From NCBI GenBank assembly GCA_035326425.1, contig DAOLFG010000002.1, positions 1 to 64,000 on the forward strand: a stretch of DNA of 64,000 nt. The letters run 5' to 3'. This document shows, one piece after another, positions 56,280 to 63,942 of the stretch. The notes beneath the pieces are model-generated. The model did not search any database. It was not told where the DNA came from and saw only the letters and a program-made list of their open reading frames with translations. The stretch's first letter is position 1. Every line of letters starts with the position of its first letter. Source of the stretch: CALKJU01 sp035326425 (GTDB taxonomy: Bacteria > Pseudomonadota > Alphaproteobacteria > Geminicoccales > Geminicoccaceae). The position numbers and the translations under genes are program-made.

Positions 56280-56667
56280 TGTGGACAAGCCGGGACAATT
56301 TCGCCCGCGCCGGGACAGGCTGTGGACAAGTCGGGAAAACTCGTCAGTTGACCCGCATCAACATCCGTCAGCAGCCTGTCTCTTCTCCGCCCACGGCGTC
56401 GCCCATGCTTTTCCACACCCTGTGGGCAACCCGCCATATCCATCAAAATCAACGATGATCAGCATGCCGCTGATGACGGCCGGGCAGCGGGACGGAGGCC
56501 GAGTCCCGCCCCGATTGTTCTGGCGCGCTACCCACCATATATGGGTTGCGATACGTCCTAGATGGCTATATCTTGTGTTCTTGTGGCGTTGGCGCGGTGA
56601 GAGCCGGCAGCTCGGCCAGGAGCGGATCGGCGACGGAACCGGAAGGGATCGCAAAGTTGTGGACAAG
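56280..56667. promoter_or_regulatory. cluster of DnaA-box-like 9-mers upstream of the reductase gene
   Basis: TGTGGACAA occurs at 56280, 56321 and 56658; its reverse complement TTGTCCACA is one base from the E. coli DnaA box TTWTNCACA. TTTTCCACA at 56409-56417 matches that consensus fully on the plus strand. TGTGGGCAA at 56421 is a two-mismatch relative. Five such words in about 390 bases is striking in GC-rich DNA. They could mark DnaA control of the reductase, as known for nrdAB in E. coli, or an origin-like element. Confidence 0.45.
56532..56578 (+). promoter_or_regulatory. candidate tandem NrdR boxes with overlapping promoter
   Basis: CCACCATATATGGGTT (56532-56547) and TGGCTATATCTTGTGT (56563-56578) match the NrdR consensus ACACWATATATWGTGT at 10 and 12 of 16 positions. 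Their centres are 31 bases apart, the three-helical-turn spacing known for NrdR sites. A weak promoter (TTGCGA 56546-56551, 17 bases, TATCTT 56569-56574) lies between and over them. Repression of ribonucleotide reductase by NrdR is established; that this site is used is inferred. Confidence 0.6.
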
Positions 56668-56790
56668 CCGCGCTGCGCGGTTGTCCGTCTGGCCGGCACC
56701 GTCTAAACTCACCGTTGAGTTATCCTGGATCAGCTCGCGTTGAGCCTGCCCATCAACCGGATTGATCCGGCCCCGTGCGCCACATGGGGT

Positions 56791-56820
56791 TTGACGAACA
56801 AGTCACGAACACTCTAGATT
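56791..56820 (+). promoter_or_regulatory. candidate proximal promoter of the reductase gene
   Basis: TTGACG (56791-56796) and TAGATT (56815-56820) are 18 bases apart. Transcription would begin near 56827, giving a leader of about 20 bases that includes the GAGGAG ribosome-binding site before ATG 56846. Confidence 0.45.
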
Positions 56821-56845
56821 CGTGAGCCGAGGAGATACGACAGGC

Positions 56846-59800
56846 ATGCAGATCCGGCGTCTGTTCACCCGTGCGGGCGAGTCGCCCTACGCCGACATCC
56901 CCTTCCGCCTGGCCGGCAGCGAGATCCGCAATCCGGACGGGTCGGTGGTGTTCAAGCTCGACGGCGTGGAGGTGCCGACCGCCTGGTCGCAGGTCGCCGT
57001 GGACGTGCTGGCGCAGAAATATTTCCGCAAGGCCGGCGTGCCGGCGCGGCTGAAGCCGGTGCGCGAGAAGGGGGTCCCCTCCTGGCTCTGCCGCCGTGTC
57101 GCCGACGCCAAGGCGCTGGCCGGGCTGCCGGAGAACGAGCGGACCGTCGGCGAGACCGGCGCCCAGCAGGTGTTCGACCGCCTGGCCGGCACCTGGACCT
57201 ATTGGGGCTGGAAGGGCGGCTATTTCGACGGCGAGGACGACGCCCGCGCCTTCTTCGACGAGCTGCGCCACATGCTGGCCAGGCAGTACGCCGCCCCCAA
57301 CAGCCCGCAATGGTTCAACACCGGCCTGCACTGGGCCTACGGCATCGACGGCCCGGCCCAGGGGCACTTCTACGTCGACGAGACCACCGGCGAGGTCCAT
57401 GCCTCGACCTCGGCCTACGAGCGTCCCCAGCCCCACGCCTGCTTCATCCAGAGCGTCGGCGACGACCTGGTGAGCCCCGGCGGCATCATGGATCTGTGGG
57501 TGCGCGAGGCCCGGCTGTTCAAGTACGGCTCGGGCACCGGCACCAACTTCTCGTCGCTGCGCGCCGAGAACGAGCGCCTGTCCGGCGGCGGCCGGTCCTC
57601 GGGCCTGATGAGCTTCCTCAAGATCGGCGACCGTGCCGCCGGTGCCATCAAGTCCGGCGGCACCACGCGGCGCGCCGCCAAGATGGTGATCTGCGACGTC
57701 GACCATCCCGACATCGAGGAGTTCATCGGCTGGAAGGTGCGCGAGGAGCAGAAGGTCGCGAGCCTCGTCGCCGGCGCCAAGCTGCTGAAGCGCCATGCCG
57801 GCGAGATCATGGCCGCCTGCCACGATCCGGCCTTCGAGGGCGGCGACCGCTTCGCGCCGGCCGACAACCCCGCCCTGCGCAAGGCGATCCGGGCGGCCCG
57901 CAAGTCGATGCTGCCCGAGGGTGCGATCCAGCAGGTGCTGCTGTTCGCCGCGCAAGGCTACACCTCGATCGAGATCCCGACCTACGAGCCCGACTGGGAC
58001 AGCGACGCCTATCTCACCGTCTCGGGCCAGAACTCCAACAACACGGTGCGCGTCGGCGACGACTTCGTGCGGGCCGTGGTCGAGGACCGCGACTGGCGGC
58101 TGATCCGCCGCACCGACCGCGGCGTGGCGAAGTCGCTCAAGGCGCGCGAGCTGTGGGAGAAGATCGGGCTCGCCGCCTGGGCCAGCGCCGATCCGGGCGT
58201 GCAGTACGACACCACGATCAACGACTGGCACACCTGCCCGGCCGCCGGCCGCATCAACGCCTCGAACCCCTGCTCGGAGTACATGTTCCTCGACGACACG
58301 GCCTGCAACCTGGCGTCGATGAACCTCTATCTGTTCCGCAAGGAGGACGGCTCCTTCGCGGTCGAGGACTTCGTCCACGCCACCCGGCTGTGGACCATCG
58401 TCCTCGAGATCTCGGTGATGATGGCGCAGTTCCCGGCGCAGAAGATCGCCGAGCTCAGCTACCGCTTCCGCACCCTGGGCCTGGGCTACGCCAATCTCGG
58501 CGGCCTGCTGATGGTCTCGGGCCTCGGCTACGACAGCGACGAGGGCCGCGCCTATGCCGGTGCCATCACCGCCCTGATGACCGGCGTCGCCTACAAGGTG
58601 TCGGCCGAGATGGCCGGCCAGCTCGGCGCCTTCCCCGGCTATGCCGACGACCGCGAGGGCGCGTTGCGGGTGCTGCGCAACCATCGCCGCGCCGCCTGGA
58701 GCGAGGTCTCGGGCTACGAGGGCCTGCAGACCCTGCCGGTGCCGCTCGACGCCGCCAACTGCCCCGACGGCCGGCTGGTCGAGGCGGCGCGCCGGGCGTG
58801 GGACGAGGCGGTCCTGCTGGCCGAGCGGCACGGCGTGCGCAACGCCCAGGTCAGCGTCATAGCGCCCACCGGCACCATCGGCCTGGTGATGGACTGCGAC
58901 ACCACCGGCATCGAGCCGGATTTCGCTCTCGTGAAATTCAAGAAGCTGGCCGGCGGCGGCTACTTCAAGATCATCAACCGCATGGTGCCGCGGGCGCTCG
59001 AGACGCTGGGCTACGACGCCCGCCGGATCGAGGACATCACGCGCTATGCGGTCGGGCGCGGCACGCTCGACGGCGCTCCCGGCATCGACCACGCCGCCCT
59101 GCGCGCCAAGGGCTTCGACGACGATGCCCTGCGCAGGGTCGAGGCCGCCCTGCCCACCGCCTTCGACATCAAGTACGTCTTCAACAAGTGGACGCTGGGC
59201 GAGGATTTCTGCCGGGGTCGGCTGGGTCTCGGCGACGAGCAGCTGGCCGACGCCAGGCTGGATCTGCTGCGCGCCATCGGCTTCTCGAAGGAGCAGGTCG
59301 ACACCGCCAATGCCTGGTGCTGCGGCACGATGACCGTCGAGGGCGCGCCGCACCTGAGGGACGAGCACCTGCCGGTGTTCGACTGCGCCAATCCCTGCGG
59401 CCGCATCGGCAAGCGCTTCCTGTCGGTGGCCAGCCACATCCACATGATGGCGGCGGCGCAGCCCTTCATCAGCGGCGCGATCTCCAAGACCATCAACATG
59501 CCCGGCCGGGCGACGGTGAAGGACTGCCAGGACGCCTATCTCGAGGGCTGGCGGCTCGGCCTGAAGGCGCTGGCGCTCTATCGCGACGGCTCGAAGCTGT
59601 CGCAGCCCCTGGCGTCGCTGATCGACGAGCAGCTCGACGACGGGGAGGACGAGGAGCAGGTCCAGCCGCAGGTCGAGCGGGTGGTGCAGGTCACCGAGCG
59701 CATCGTCGAGCGCTTCGTCCACGACCGCCGCAAGCTGCCGAGCCGCCGCAAGGGCTACACCCAGAAGGCGGTGGTCGGCGGCCACAAGGTCTATCTGCGC

Positions 59801-60445
59801 ACCGGCGAGTACCAGGACGGCACGCTGGGCGAGATCTTCGTCGACATGCACAAGGAAGGTGCGGCCTTCCGCTCGCTGATGAACAGCTTCGCCATCGCCG
59901 TCTCGATCGGCCTGCAATACGGCGTGCCGCTGGAGGAGCTGGTGGAGGCGTTCAGCTACACCCGCTTCGAGCCGTCGGGCGTCGTGCAGGGCAACGACAC
60001 CATCAAGATGGCGACCTCGGTGCTGGACTACATCTTCCGCGAGCTCGCCGTGTCCTATCTCGACCGGACCGACCTCGCCAATGTCGAGCCGGAGCAATTG
60101 CGGCACGACGCCATCGGCAGAGGCACCAAGGAGGGTGACCTCGGTGCGGATCCGGTGGCGCGCTTCGCCTCCACAGGCTTTGTTCGCGGCAATCTCCGGC
60201 TGCTCTCGGGCGGCGGAGCTGTTGTCGAGGAGACACAAGGCCGTCGTTTCGGTGCAACGGTCGGCTCCACCAGCGTGGCGGAGCGACCTGCGGCCGTGCA
60301 GAACAGCCGGGCGGCACAAGCGGAGCTGGCACGCCTCAAGGGCTATGTCGGCGATGCATGCTCGTCGTGCGGCAACTTCACGCTGGTGCGGAACGGCACC
60401 TGCCTGAAATGCGACACCTGCGGCACCACAACCGGTTGCAGCTAG
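56846..60445 (+). CDS. nrdJ: adenosylcobalamin-dependent (class II) ribonucleoside-diphosphate reductase
   Basis: A 1199-residue vitamin B12-dependent ribonucleotide reductase that makes deoxyribonucleotides without oxygen dependence. The catalytic barrel has SPQWFNTGLHW, then GSGTGTNFSSLRAENE, the NASNPCSEYMFLDDTACNLASMNL motif with active-site Cys and Glu, and a late CGGTMT-like CCGTMTVEGAPHL. The last 30 residues are a cysteine-rich tail (CSSCGNF, CLKCDTCG, TTGCS) that probably binds zinc and re-reduces the active site. The N-terminus lacks a typical ATP cone. ATG 56846 follows GAGGAG; an in-frame GTG at 56822 is less likely. Upstream sites suggest NrdR control. Confidence 0.95.
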   Translation: MQIRRLFTRAGESPYADIPFRLAGSEIRNPDGSVVFKLDGVEVPTAWSQVAVDVLAQKYFRKAGVPARLKPVREKGVPSWLCRRVADAKALAGLPENERTVGETGAQQVFDRLAGTWTYWGWKGGYFDGEDDARAFFDELRHMLARQYAAPNSPQWFNTGLHWAYGIDGPAQGHFYVDETTGEVHASTSAYERPQPHACFIQSVGDDLVSPGGIMDLWVREARLFKYGSGTGTNFSSLRAENERLSGGGRSSGLMSFLKIGDRAAGAIKSGGTTRRAAKMVICDVDHPDIEEFIGWKVREEQKVASLVAGAKLLKRHAGEIMAACHDPAFEGGDRFAPADNPALRKAIRAARKSMLPEGAIQQVLLFAAQGYTSIEIPTYEPDWDSDAYLTVSGQNSNNTVRVGDDFVRAVVEDRDWRLIRRTDRGVAKSLKARELWEKIGLAAWASADPGVQYDTTINDWHTCPAAGRINASNPCSEYMFLDDTACNLASMNLYLFRKEDGSFAVEDFVHATRLWTIVLEISVMMAQFPAQKIAELSYRFRTLGLGYANLGGLLMVSGLGYDSDEGRAYAGAITALMTGVAYKVSAEMAGQLGAFPGYADDREGALRVLRNHRRAAWSEVSGYEGLQTLPVPLDAANCPDGRLVEAARRAWDEAVLLAERHGVRNAQVSVIAPTGTIGLVMDCDTTGIEPDFALVKFKKLAGGGYFKIINRMVPRALETLGYDARRIEDITRYAVGRGTLDGAPGIDHAALRAKGFDDDALRRVEAALPTAFDIKYVFNKWTLGEDFCRGRLGLGDEQLADARLDLLRAIGFSKEQVDTANAWCCGTMTVEGAPHLRDEHLPVFDCANPCGRIGKRFLSVASHIHMMAAAQPFISGAISKTINMPGRATVKDCQDAYLEGWRLGLKALALYRDGSKLSQPLASLIDEQLDDGEDEEQVQPQVERVVQVTERIVERFVHDRRKLPSRRKGYTQKAVVGGHKVYLRTGEYQDGTLGEIFVDMHKEGAAFRSLMNSFAIAVSIGLQYGVPLEELVEAFSYTRFEPSGVVQGNDTIKMATSVLDYIFRELAVSYLDRTDLANVEPEQLRHDAIGRGTKEGDLGADPVARFASTGFVRGNLRLLSGGGAVVEETQGRRFGATVGSTSVAERPAAVQNSRAAQAELARLKGYVGDACSSCGNFTLVRNGTCLKCDTCGTTTGCS

Positions 60446-60454
60446 GTAGCGCAT

Positions 60455-60483
60455 CGTCCCGTCGGGCAAGCGGGACGTCTTTT
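60455..60483 (+). terminator. intrinsic terminator of the reductase gene
   Basis: CGTCCCG (60455-60461) pairs with CGGGACG (60471-60477) around a 9-base loop and is followed by TCTTTT. It lies 10 bases after the stop codon. Confidence 0.7.
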
Positions 60484-60502
60484 CCTCGTATTCTCCTCCT
60501 TT

Positions 60503-60535
60503 GGGCCCGGGGCTCGCCCCGGGCCCTCTCTTTTT
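60503..60535 (+). terminator. second, strong intrinsic terminator
   Basis: A perfect 10-base-pair stem, GGGCCCGGGG (60503-60512) with CCCCGGGCCC (60517-60526), has a CTCG loop and is followed by TCTCTTTTT. It lies downstream of the first terminator, in tandem. Confidence 0.8.
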
Positions 60536-60587
60536 CGGCAGCCCGGTTCCCGGCGAGCCGGCACCGCGCCTGTGCCCTGAAACGGCG

Positions 60588-60609
60588 CGGCCGCCCCAAG
60601 GGGCGGCCG
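60588..60609. repeat. perfect 10-base-pair inverted repeat, possible terminator for the leftward L,D-transpeptidase
   Basis: CGGCCGCCCC and GGGGCGGCCG meet around an AA centre. It lies 64 bases past the stop of the leftward L,D-transpeptidase gene. There is no clear T-run on either strand, so termination is not certain. Confidence 0.4.
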
Positions 60610-60672
60610 ACCGGTGAGCCATGATCGAGGAGACGACGGGCCGAGGCGCGCTCGCTCGGCCGCGGAGACGGG

Positions 60673-61860
60673 TCAGTAGAGTCCCAGAGCACTCCGCCGG
60701 GCGCGATCCGACAGCGGCCTCAGCTCCGGCGCGTACTCGCCGCGCAGCAGGCTGACCGGCCTCTGCGGCTCGGCCGCCTCGACCGGCCCGCCCTCGCCGG
60801 GCGCGGCGGATGGCCGGCTGTCGATCGTCGATCCTGCCGGCGGCAGATCCGATGTCCAGGCGGGCGGCTGCCCGGAGGCCACCATCGAAGGCGGGGCCGT
60901 CTCGACCGGCGCCAAGTCGGCATTGCCGCCGCTGCCGGTGATGCGGACCGGCAAGCCGCGCCGCGCCACCAGCTCGGTGTCGACCACCGACCAGTCGATC
61001 CGCCCGGCCTCGGCCCCGGCCTTGGCCAGGATCATCGGGCTGATGTCGGGAGCCGGCTTCAGCGTGAAGCCGTAGCTGTCCTCGAGCTGGTCGAGCTGCT
61101 CCAGGTCGGGATGGGCCTCGACGTAGAGCTCCCCCTCGAGCCAGCCGAGCTTGATCGGCTGGTCGACGACGCTGACCCGCGTGCCGACCTTCACCTGTGG
61201 GAACAGCGCCGCCACGCCTTCCGGATACATCCGGATGCAGCCCCGGCTGACCCGGCGGCCGACGCCGTAGGGCTTGTTGGTGCCGTGCATCAGGTAGGTC
61301 GGCCAACCGAGATACATGGCGTACTCGCCCAGCGGATTGTCCGGCCCGGGCGGCACCACCGCCGGCACGGTCGGATCGTCACGCCGCTTGGACTCGGTCG
61401 GGTACCAGGTGGGCCGCTCCTTCTTGCGCACCACGGTGGTCTGGCCGTGCGGCGTGTCGAAGCCGTCCCGGCCGACGCCGATGGCGAAGGTCTGCGCCGG
61501 CTGGCCCGGCGGCAGGTAGTAGAGCCGCAGCTCGGCCAGGTTGATGATGATGCCGTCGCGCGGCGCGTCCGGCAGGATGTGGGCGGTGGGCAGCGTGATC
61601 AGCCGCTCCTTGCCCGGCACCCAGCCGTCGACCCCGGGATTGGCCGCCGACAGCTCGAGCATGCCGAGATTGCGCTCGCGCGCCACGTCGAGCAGCGTGC
61701 GCTCGCCGTCGGTCAGGTAGTAGGTGACCTTGCCGACCACCTCGTCAGGCGGCGTGCCCGCCGTCAGCGCCGCGCGCGCCGGCGCGGCGCCGAGGGCGGC
61801 CAGCCCCAGCATGCCGCCGACGAGGCGGCGCCGGCTCAACGGATAAGCGACTGGAACCAT
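60673..61860 (-). CDS. L,D-transpeptidase family protein with LysM-like domain
   Basis: A 395-residue envelope protein. An N-terminal signal peptide, with twin arginines in SRRRLVGGMLGLAALGAAPARA, suggests Tat-type export. A LysM-like segment (YYLTDGERTLLDVARERNLGMLELSAANPG) follows at about 47-80. The YkuD catalytic domain (about 100-250) carries HGTNKPYGVGRRVSRGCIRMYPEG with the catalytic His and Cys. A Pro/Ser-rich tail follows. L,D-transpeptidases form 3-3 crosslinks or attach proteins to meso-DAP. It is one of two such genes on either side of the small lipoprotein gene. Confidence 0.93.
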   Translation of the reverse strand: MVPVAYPLSRRRLVGGMLGLAALGAAPARAALTAGTPPDEVVGKVTYYLTDGERTLLDVARERNLGMLELSAANPGVDGWVPGKERLITLPTAHILPDAPRDGIIINLAELRLYYLPPGQPAQTFAIGVGRDGFDTPHGQTTVVRKKERPTWYPTESKRRDDPTVPAVVPPGPDNPLGEYAMYLGWPTYLMHGTNKPYGVGRRVSRGCIRMYPEGVAALFPQVKVGTRVSVVDQPIKLGWLEGELYVEAHPDLEQLDQLEDSYGFTLKPAPDISPMILAKAGAEAGRIDWSVVDTELVARRGLPVRITGSGGNADLAPVETAPPSMVASGQPPAWTSDLPPAGSTIDSRPSAAPGEGGPVEAAEPQRPVSLLRGEYAPELRPLSDRARRSALGLY

Positions 61861-61930
61861 CGACGATCACCCGGCTCGGCGGACCCCCTCCGGCGTCCGC
61901 CCCCGCATCTTATCTGGGCGTGCTTGCCAA

Positions 61931-61970
61931 AAAGAAAACGCGCCACGCCCGGAGGGCGGCAGCGCGTTTT
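61931..61970 (-). terminator. intrinsic terminator of the alanine-zipper lipoprotein gene
   Basis: A long hairpin, with outer arms AAAACGCGC and GCGCGTTTT and inner arms CGCCC and GGGCG around GGA, lies about 43 bases past the stop. On the minus strand it is followed by TTTTCTTTTT. A strong terminator directly after an 87-codon gene suggests a short, abundant transcript. Confidence 0.75.
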
Positions 61971-62012
61971 CGTCTCGGCCATGCCCCGTCCGCTGCCGGA
62001 CGGGCGCCTCGC

Positions 62013-62276
62013 CTACTTGCGCAGGCCCTGGCGGAAAATCCGGTCGGCCTTCTCGCCGGCGACGCGGGCGTCCTCGGCGGCCTGGGCGGCGTCGGCCGCG
62101 GCCTTGGCGGCGTCGGCGGAAGCCTGCGTGGCCTTGGCGTCGGCCGACTGGGCGATCGCGCGCACGCCGGCGATCTCCGAGCGCAGCGATTCGATATCGC
62201 CGTTGGTGGCGCAGCCGGCCAGGCCAACGAATGCCAGGGCGAGCGTCGCCGGCGCCAGGATTCGAGCTTTCACCAT
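62013..62276 (-). CDS. small alanine-zipper outer-membrane lipoprotein (Lpp-like)
   Basis: An 87-residue lipoprotein. Residues 1-21 form the signal peptide with lipobox LAGC (Cys22), and Ala at +2 favours outer-membrane sorting. The mature 66 residues are one long helix with heptads: IESLRSEIAGVRAI, then a run of Ala-rich repeats (ADAKATQASADAAKAAADAA), then DARVAGEKADRIF. It ends GLRK with a C-terminal lysine, like the E. coli Braun lipoprotein, whose terminal lysine is linked to meso-DAP. RBS GGAGAA precedes ATG 62276. L,D-transpeptidase genes lie on both sides. A covalent tether to peptidoglycan is inferred, not shown. Confidence 0.85.
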   Translation of the reverse strand: MVKARILAPATLALAFVGLAGCATNGDIESLRSEIAGVRAIAQSADAKATQASADAAKAAADAAQAAEDARVAGEKADRIFRQGLRK

Positions 62277-62363
62277 CGTGTTCTCCGTTCGCGTTCGGTT
62301 GTTCTACAAGCAGGACCAGGAATTTCCCCGGACCGCCTGCCGGCGGTGCTTCGGGCGGCCCGC

Positions 62364-62369
62364 ATTATA
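62364..62369 (-). promoter_or_regulatory. perfect -10 element of the lipoprotein gene promoter
   Basis: TATAAT on the minus strand sits in the 127-base gap between the two envelope genes. No good -35 is visible at 17 bases. A start near 62357 would give a leader of about 80 bases to ATG 62276. Confidence 0.5.
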
Positions 62370-62403
62370 CGGGCAGAAACGTGGAGTAGAAGACACACTC
62401 ACC

Positions 62404-62946
62404 TTATGGATGAATATCGATGGGAGTGCCGAGCGCCACGGCTTCCCAGATCACATCCATCTCCTCGTTGGTCACGGCGATGCAGCCGCGCGTCCAGTTG
62501 AACATCCAGTGATCGCCGTGCCACTTGCGCTTGATGGCCGGATCCAGCCCGTGGATCATGATCAGGCCACCGGGCCGCACCCCCATCTGCCGCGCCCGCT
62601 GCCGGTCGGCCTGGCTCGGATAGGAGATGTGCATCGCCCGGTAGAATTGGCTGTCGCCGTTGCGGGCGTCGATCAGGTAGCTGCCCTCGGGCGTGCGGCC
62701 GTCGCCCTCGCGCAATTTGGTGCCGCGCGGCTCGCGGCCGAGCGCGATCCGGAAGGTGCGGCGGGCCTCGCCGCCACGCATCAGCATCAGCACCCGCTTG
62801 CGCTTGTAGACGACGATCCGGTCGGCCCAGCCCGGGCGGCGATCGATATCGGCCGAGGCGGACCCCGGACACAGGCAGGCGGCAGCAGCGACCGCAACGA
62901 GGCCCGTGAGCGCGTGCCGTCGATCCGTCATCCATCCCATCCGCAA
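62404..62946 (-). CDS. L,D-transpeptidase family protein (small)
   Basis: A 180-residue exported protein. The signal peptide in residues 6-32 ends with PGSASADID. The YkuD domain includes WADRIVVYKRKRVLMLM, the strand GRTPEGSYLIDARN, the histidine in GLIMIHGLDP, and NWTRGCIAVTNEEMD with the catalytic cysteine. There is no accessory domain, which is the compact form found in E. coli ErfK/YbiS-like enzymes that attach lipoprotein to peptidoglycan. A second possible start at 62931 also gives a signal peptide. The lipoprotein gene lies directly downstream on the same strand. Confidence 0.9.
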   Translation of the reverse strand: MRMGWMTDRRHALTGLVAVAAAACLCPGSASADIDRRPGWADRIVVYKRKRVLMLMRGGEARRTFRIALGREPRGTKLREGDGRTPEGSYLIDARNGDSQFYRAMHISYPSQADRQRARQMGVRPGGLIMIHGLDPAIKRKWHGDHWMFNWTRGCIAVTNEEMDVIWEAVALGTPIDIHP

Positions 62947-63102
62947 GCCCTTGCCGGGTCTATAGCGGGACCGGTGAACAAGTCACTAAGCTGCCGCGGC
63001 GCACCATGCGCACGCGGGAAGGTGTGGCTTCGACGTAACGCGCGCAGCGGCCGTGCTTGCTAGAATGGCGGCGTCGCCGACCCTCGATGGTGCCACGATC
63101 TC

Positions 63103-63942
63103 ATGCCGAGCCCCGAACCGCCGGACATCGAGCATTTCAACCCGGATGGCCGGGCCCCCGTGCTGCTGCTGTGCGACCATGCCGGCAAGCGCATTCCCGA
63201 GCGGCTGCGCGGCCTCGGCATCAGCGGGGAGATGCTGTCGCGGCATATCGGCTGGGACATCGGCGCCGCCGACATGACCCGCAGGCTCGCCACCCTGCTC
63301 GATGCGCCGGCCATCCTCTGCCACGTCTCGCGCCTGGTGATCGACCCCAACCGCCGGCCCGCCACCCCCAGCTCGATCCCCGATGTCAGCGACGGCTGCG
63401 TGATACCGGGCAACGAGGATCTGCCATCGGCCGAGGCCCTGCGGCGCGTCCGCGAGCACTGGCTGGGCTACCATCGCGCCGTCGCCCGCCGGATCGGCGC
63501 CTTCCGCGGCGCCGGCACGGTGCCGGCGATCGTCGCCATGCACAGCTTCACCCCGCACATGAGCGGCGAGGACCGCCCCTGGCAGATCGGCGTGCTGTGG
63601 CGCGGCGACCAGCGGCTGTCGGCTCCGGTGCTGCAGGCGCTGCGGCGGCGCGGCGATCTCGTCGTCGGCGACAACCAGCCCTATTCGGGCCTCGCCGATT
63701 TCGGCTTCACCGTCACCTTCCACGCCCAGCGCCCGCGGCTGCCGCACGTGATGTTCGAGGTCCGGCAGGACGAGATCGACACCACGGCCCGCGCCGTCGC
63801 CTATGCGAACCTGATCCACGGCACGCTGGAGCACCCGCTGGCTGATCCCGGCCTCTACCGGCTCTACGACGGCCACAACCTCGCCGGCACCGGCCGTCCG
63901 ATGGCCTGGCGCGAGGCCAGCGTCATCCCGCCCCGCCCTTGA
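63103..63942 (+). CDS. N-formylglutamate amidohydrolase family protein
   Basis: A 279-residue cytoplasmic hydrolase. It starts VLLLCDHAGKRIPERL, with Asp/His metal ligands of the family, then HIGWDIGAADMTRRLA, and SRLVIDPNRRP. MHSFTPHMSGEDRPWQIGVLW, with a further His, and a late VMFEVRQDEID segment follow. Family members cleave N-formylglutamate to glutamate and formate in histidine catabolism, but many copies outside hut operons act on other amides. No hut gene is present here. ATG 63103 begins the homologous region. Confidence 0.9.
   Translation: MPSPEPPDIEHFNPDGRAPVLLLCDHAGKRIPERLRGLGISGEMLSRHIGWDIGAADMTRRLATLLDAPAILCHVSRLVIDPNRRPATPSSIPDVSDGCVIPGNEDLPSAEALRRVREHWLGYHRAVARRIGAFRGAGTVPAIVAMHSFTPHMSGEDRPWQIGVLWRGDQRLSAPVLQALRRRGDLVVGDNQPYSGLADFGFTVTFHAQRPRLPHVMFEVRQDEIDTTARAVAYANLIHGTLEHPLADPGLYRLYDGHNLAGTGRPMAWREASVIPPRP

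Larger units (their letters stand above)
56193..56845. other. long intergenic region between NDUFA12 and the B12-dependent reductase
   Basis: No credible gene is visible in these 653 bases. They hold the DnaA-box-like and NrdR-box-like sites, two candidate promoters and an AT-richer stretch at about 56440-56460. I found no cobalamin riboswitch. The low-complexity repeats TGTGGACAAG near 56280-56330 recur at 56658. Confidence 0.7.

Noticed and set aside
56580..56820. Cobalamin riboswitch upstream of nrdJ
   Set aside because: I looked for the B12 box and the stem pattern and did not see a convincing one.
56753..61306. Very long antisense open frame (over 1500 codons) opposite the reductase gene
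   Set aside because: It mirrors the third-position GC bias of nrdJ and continues without start or homology logic into the terminators. Its composition is Arg/Gly/Ala/Asp shadow sequence with no recognisable domain.
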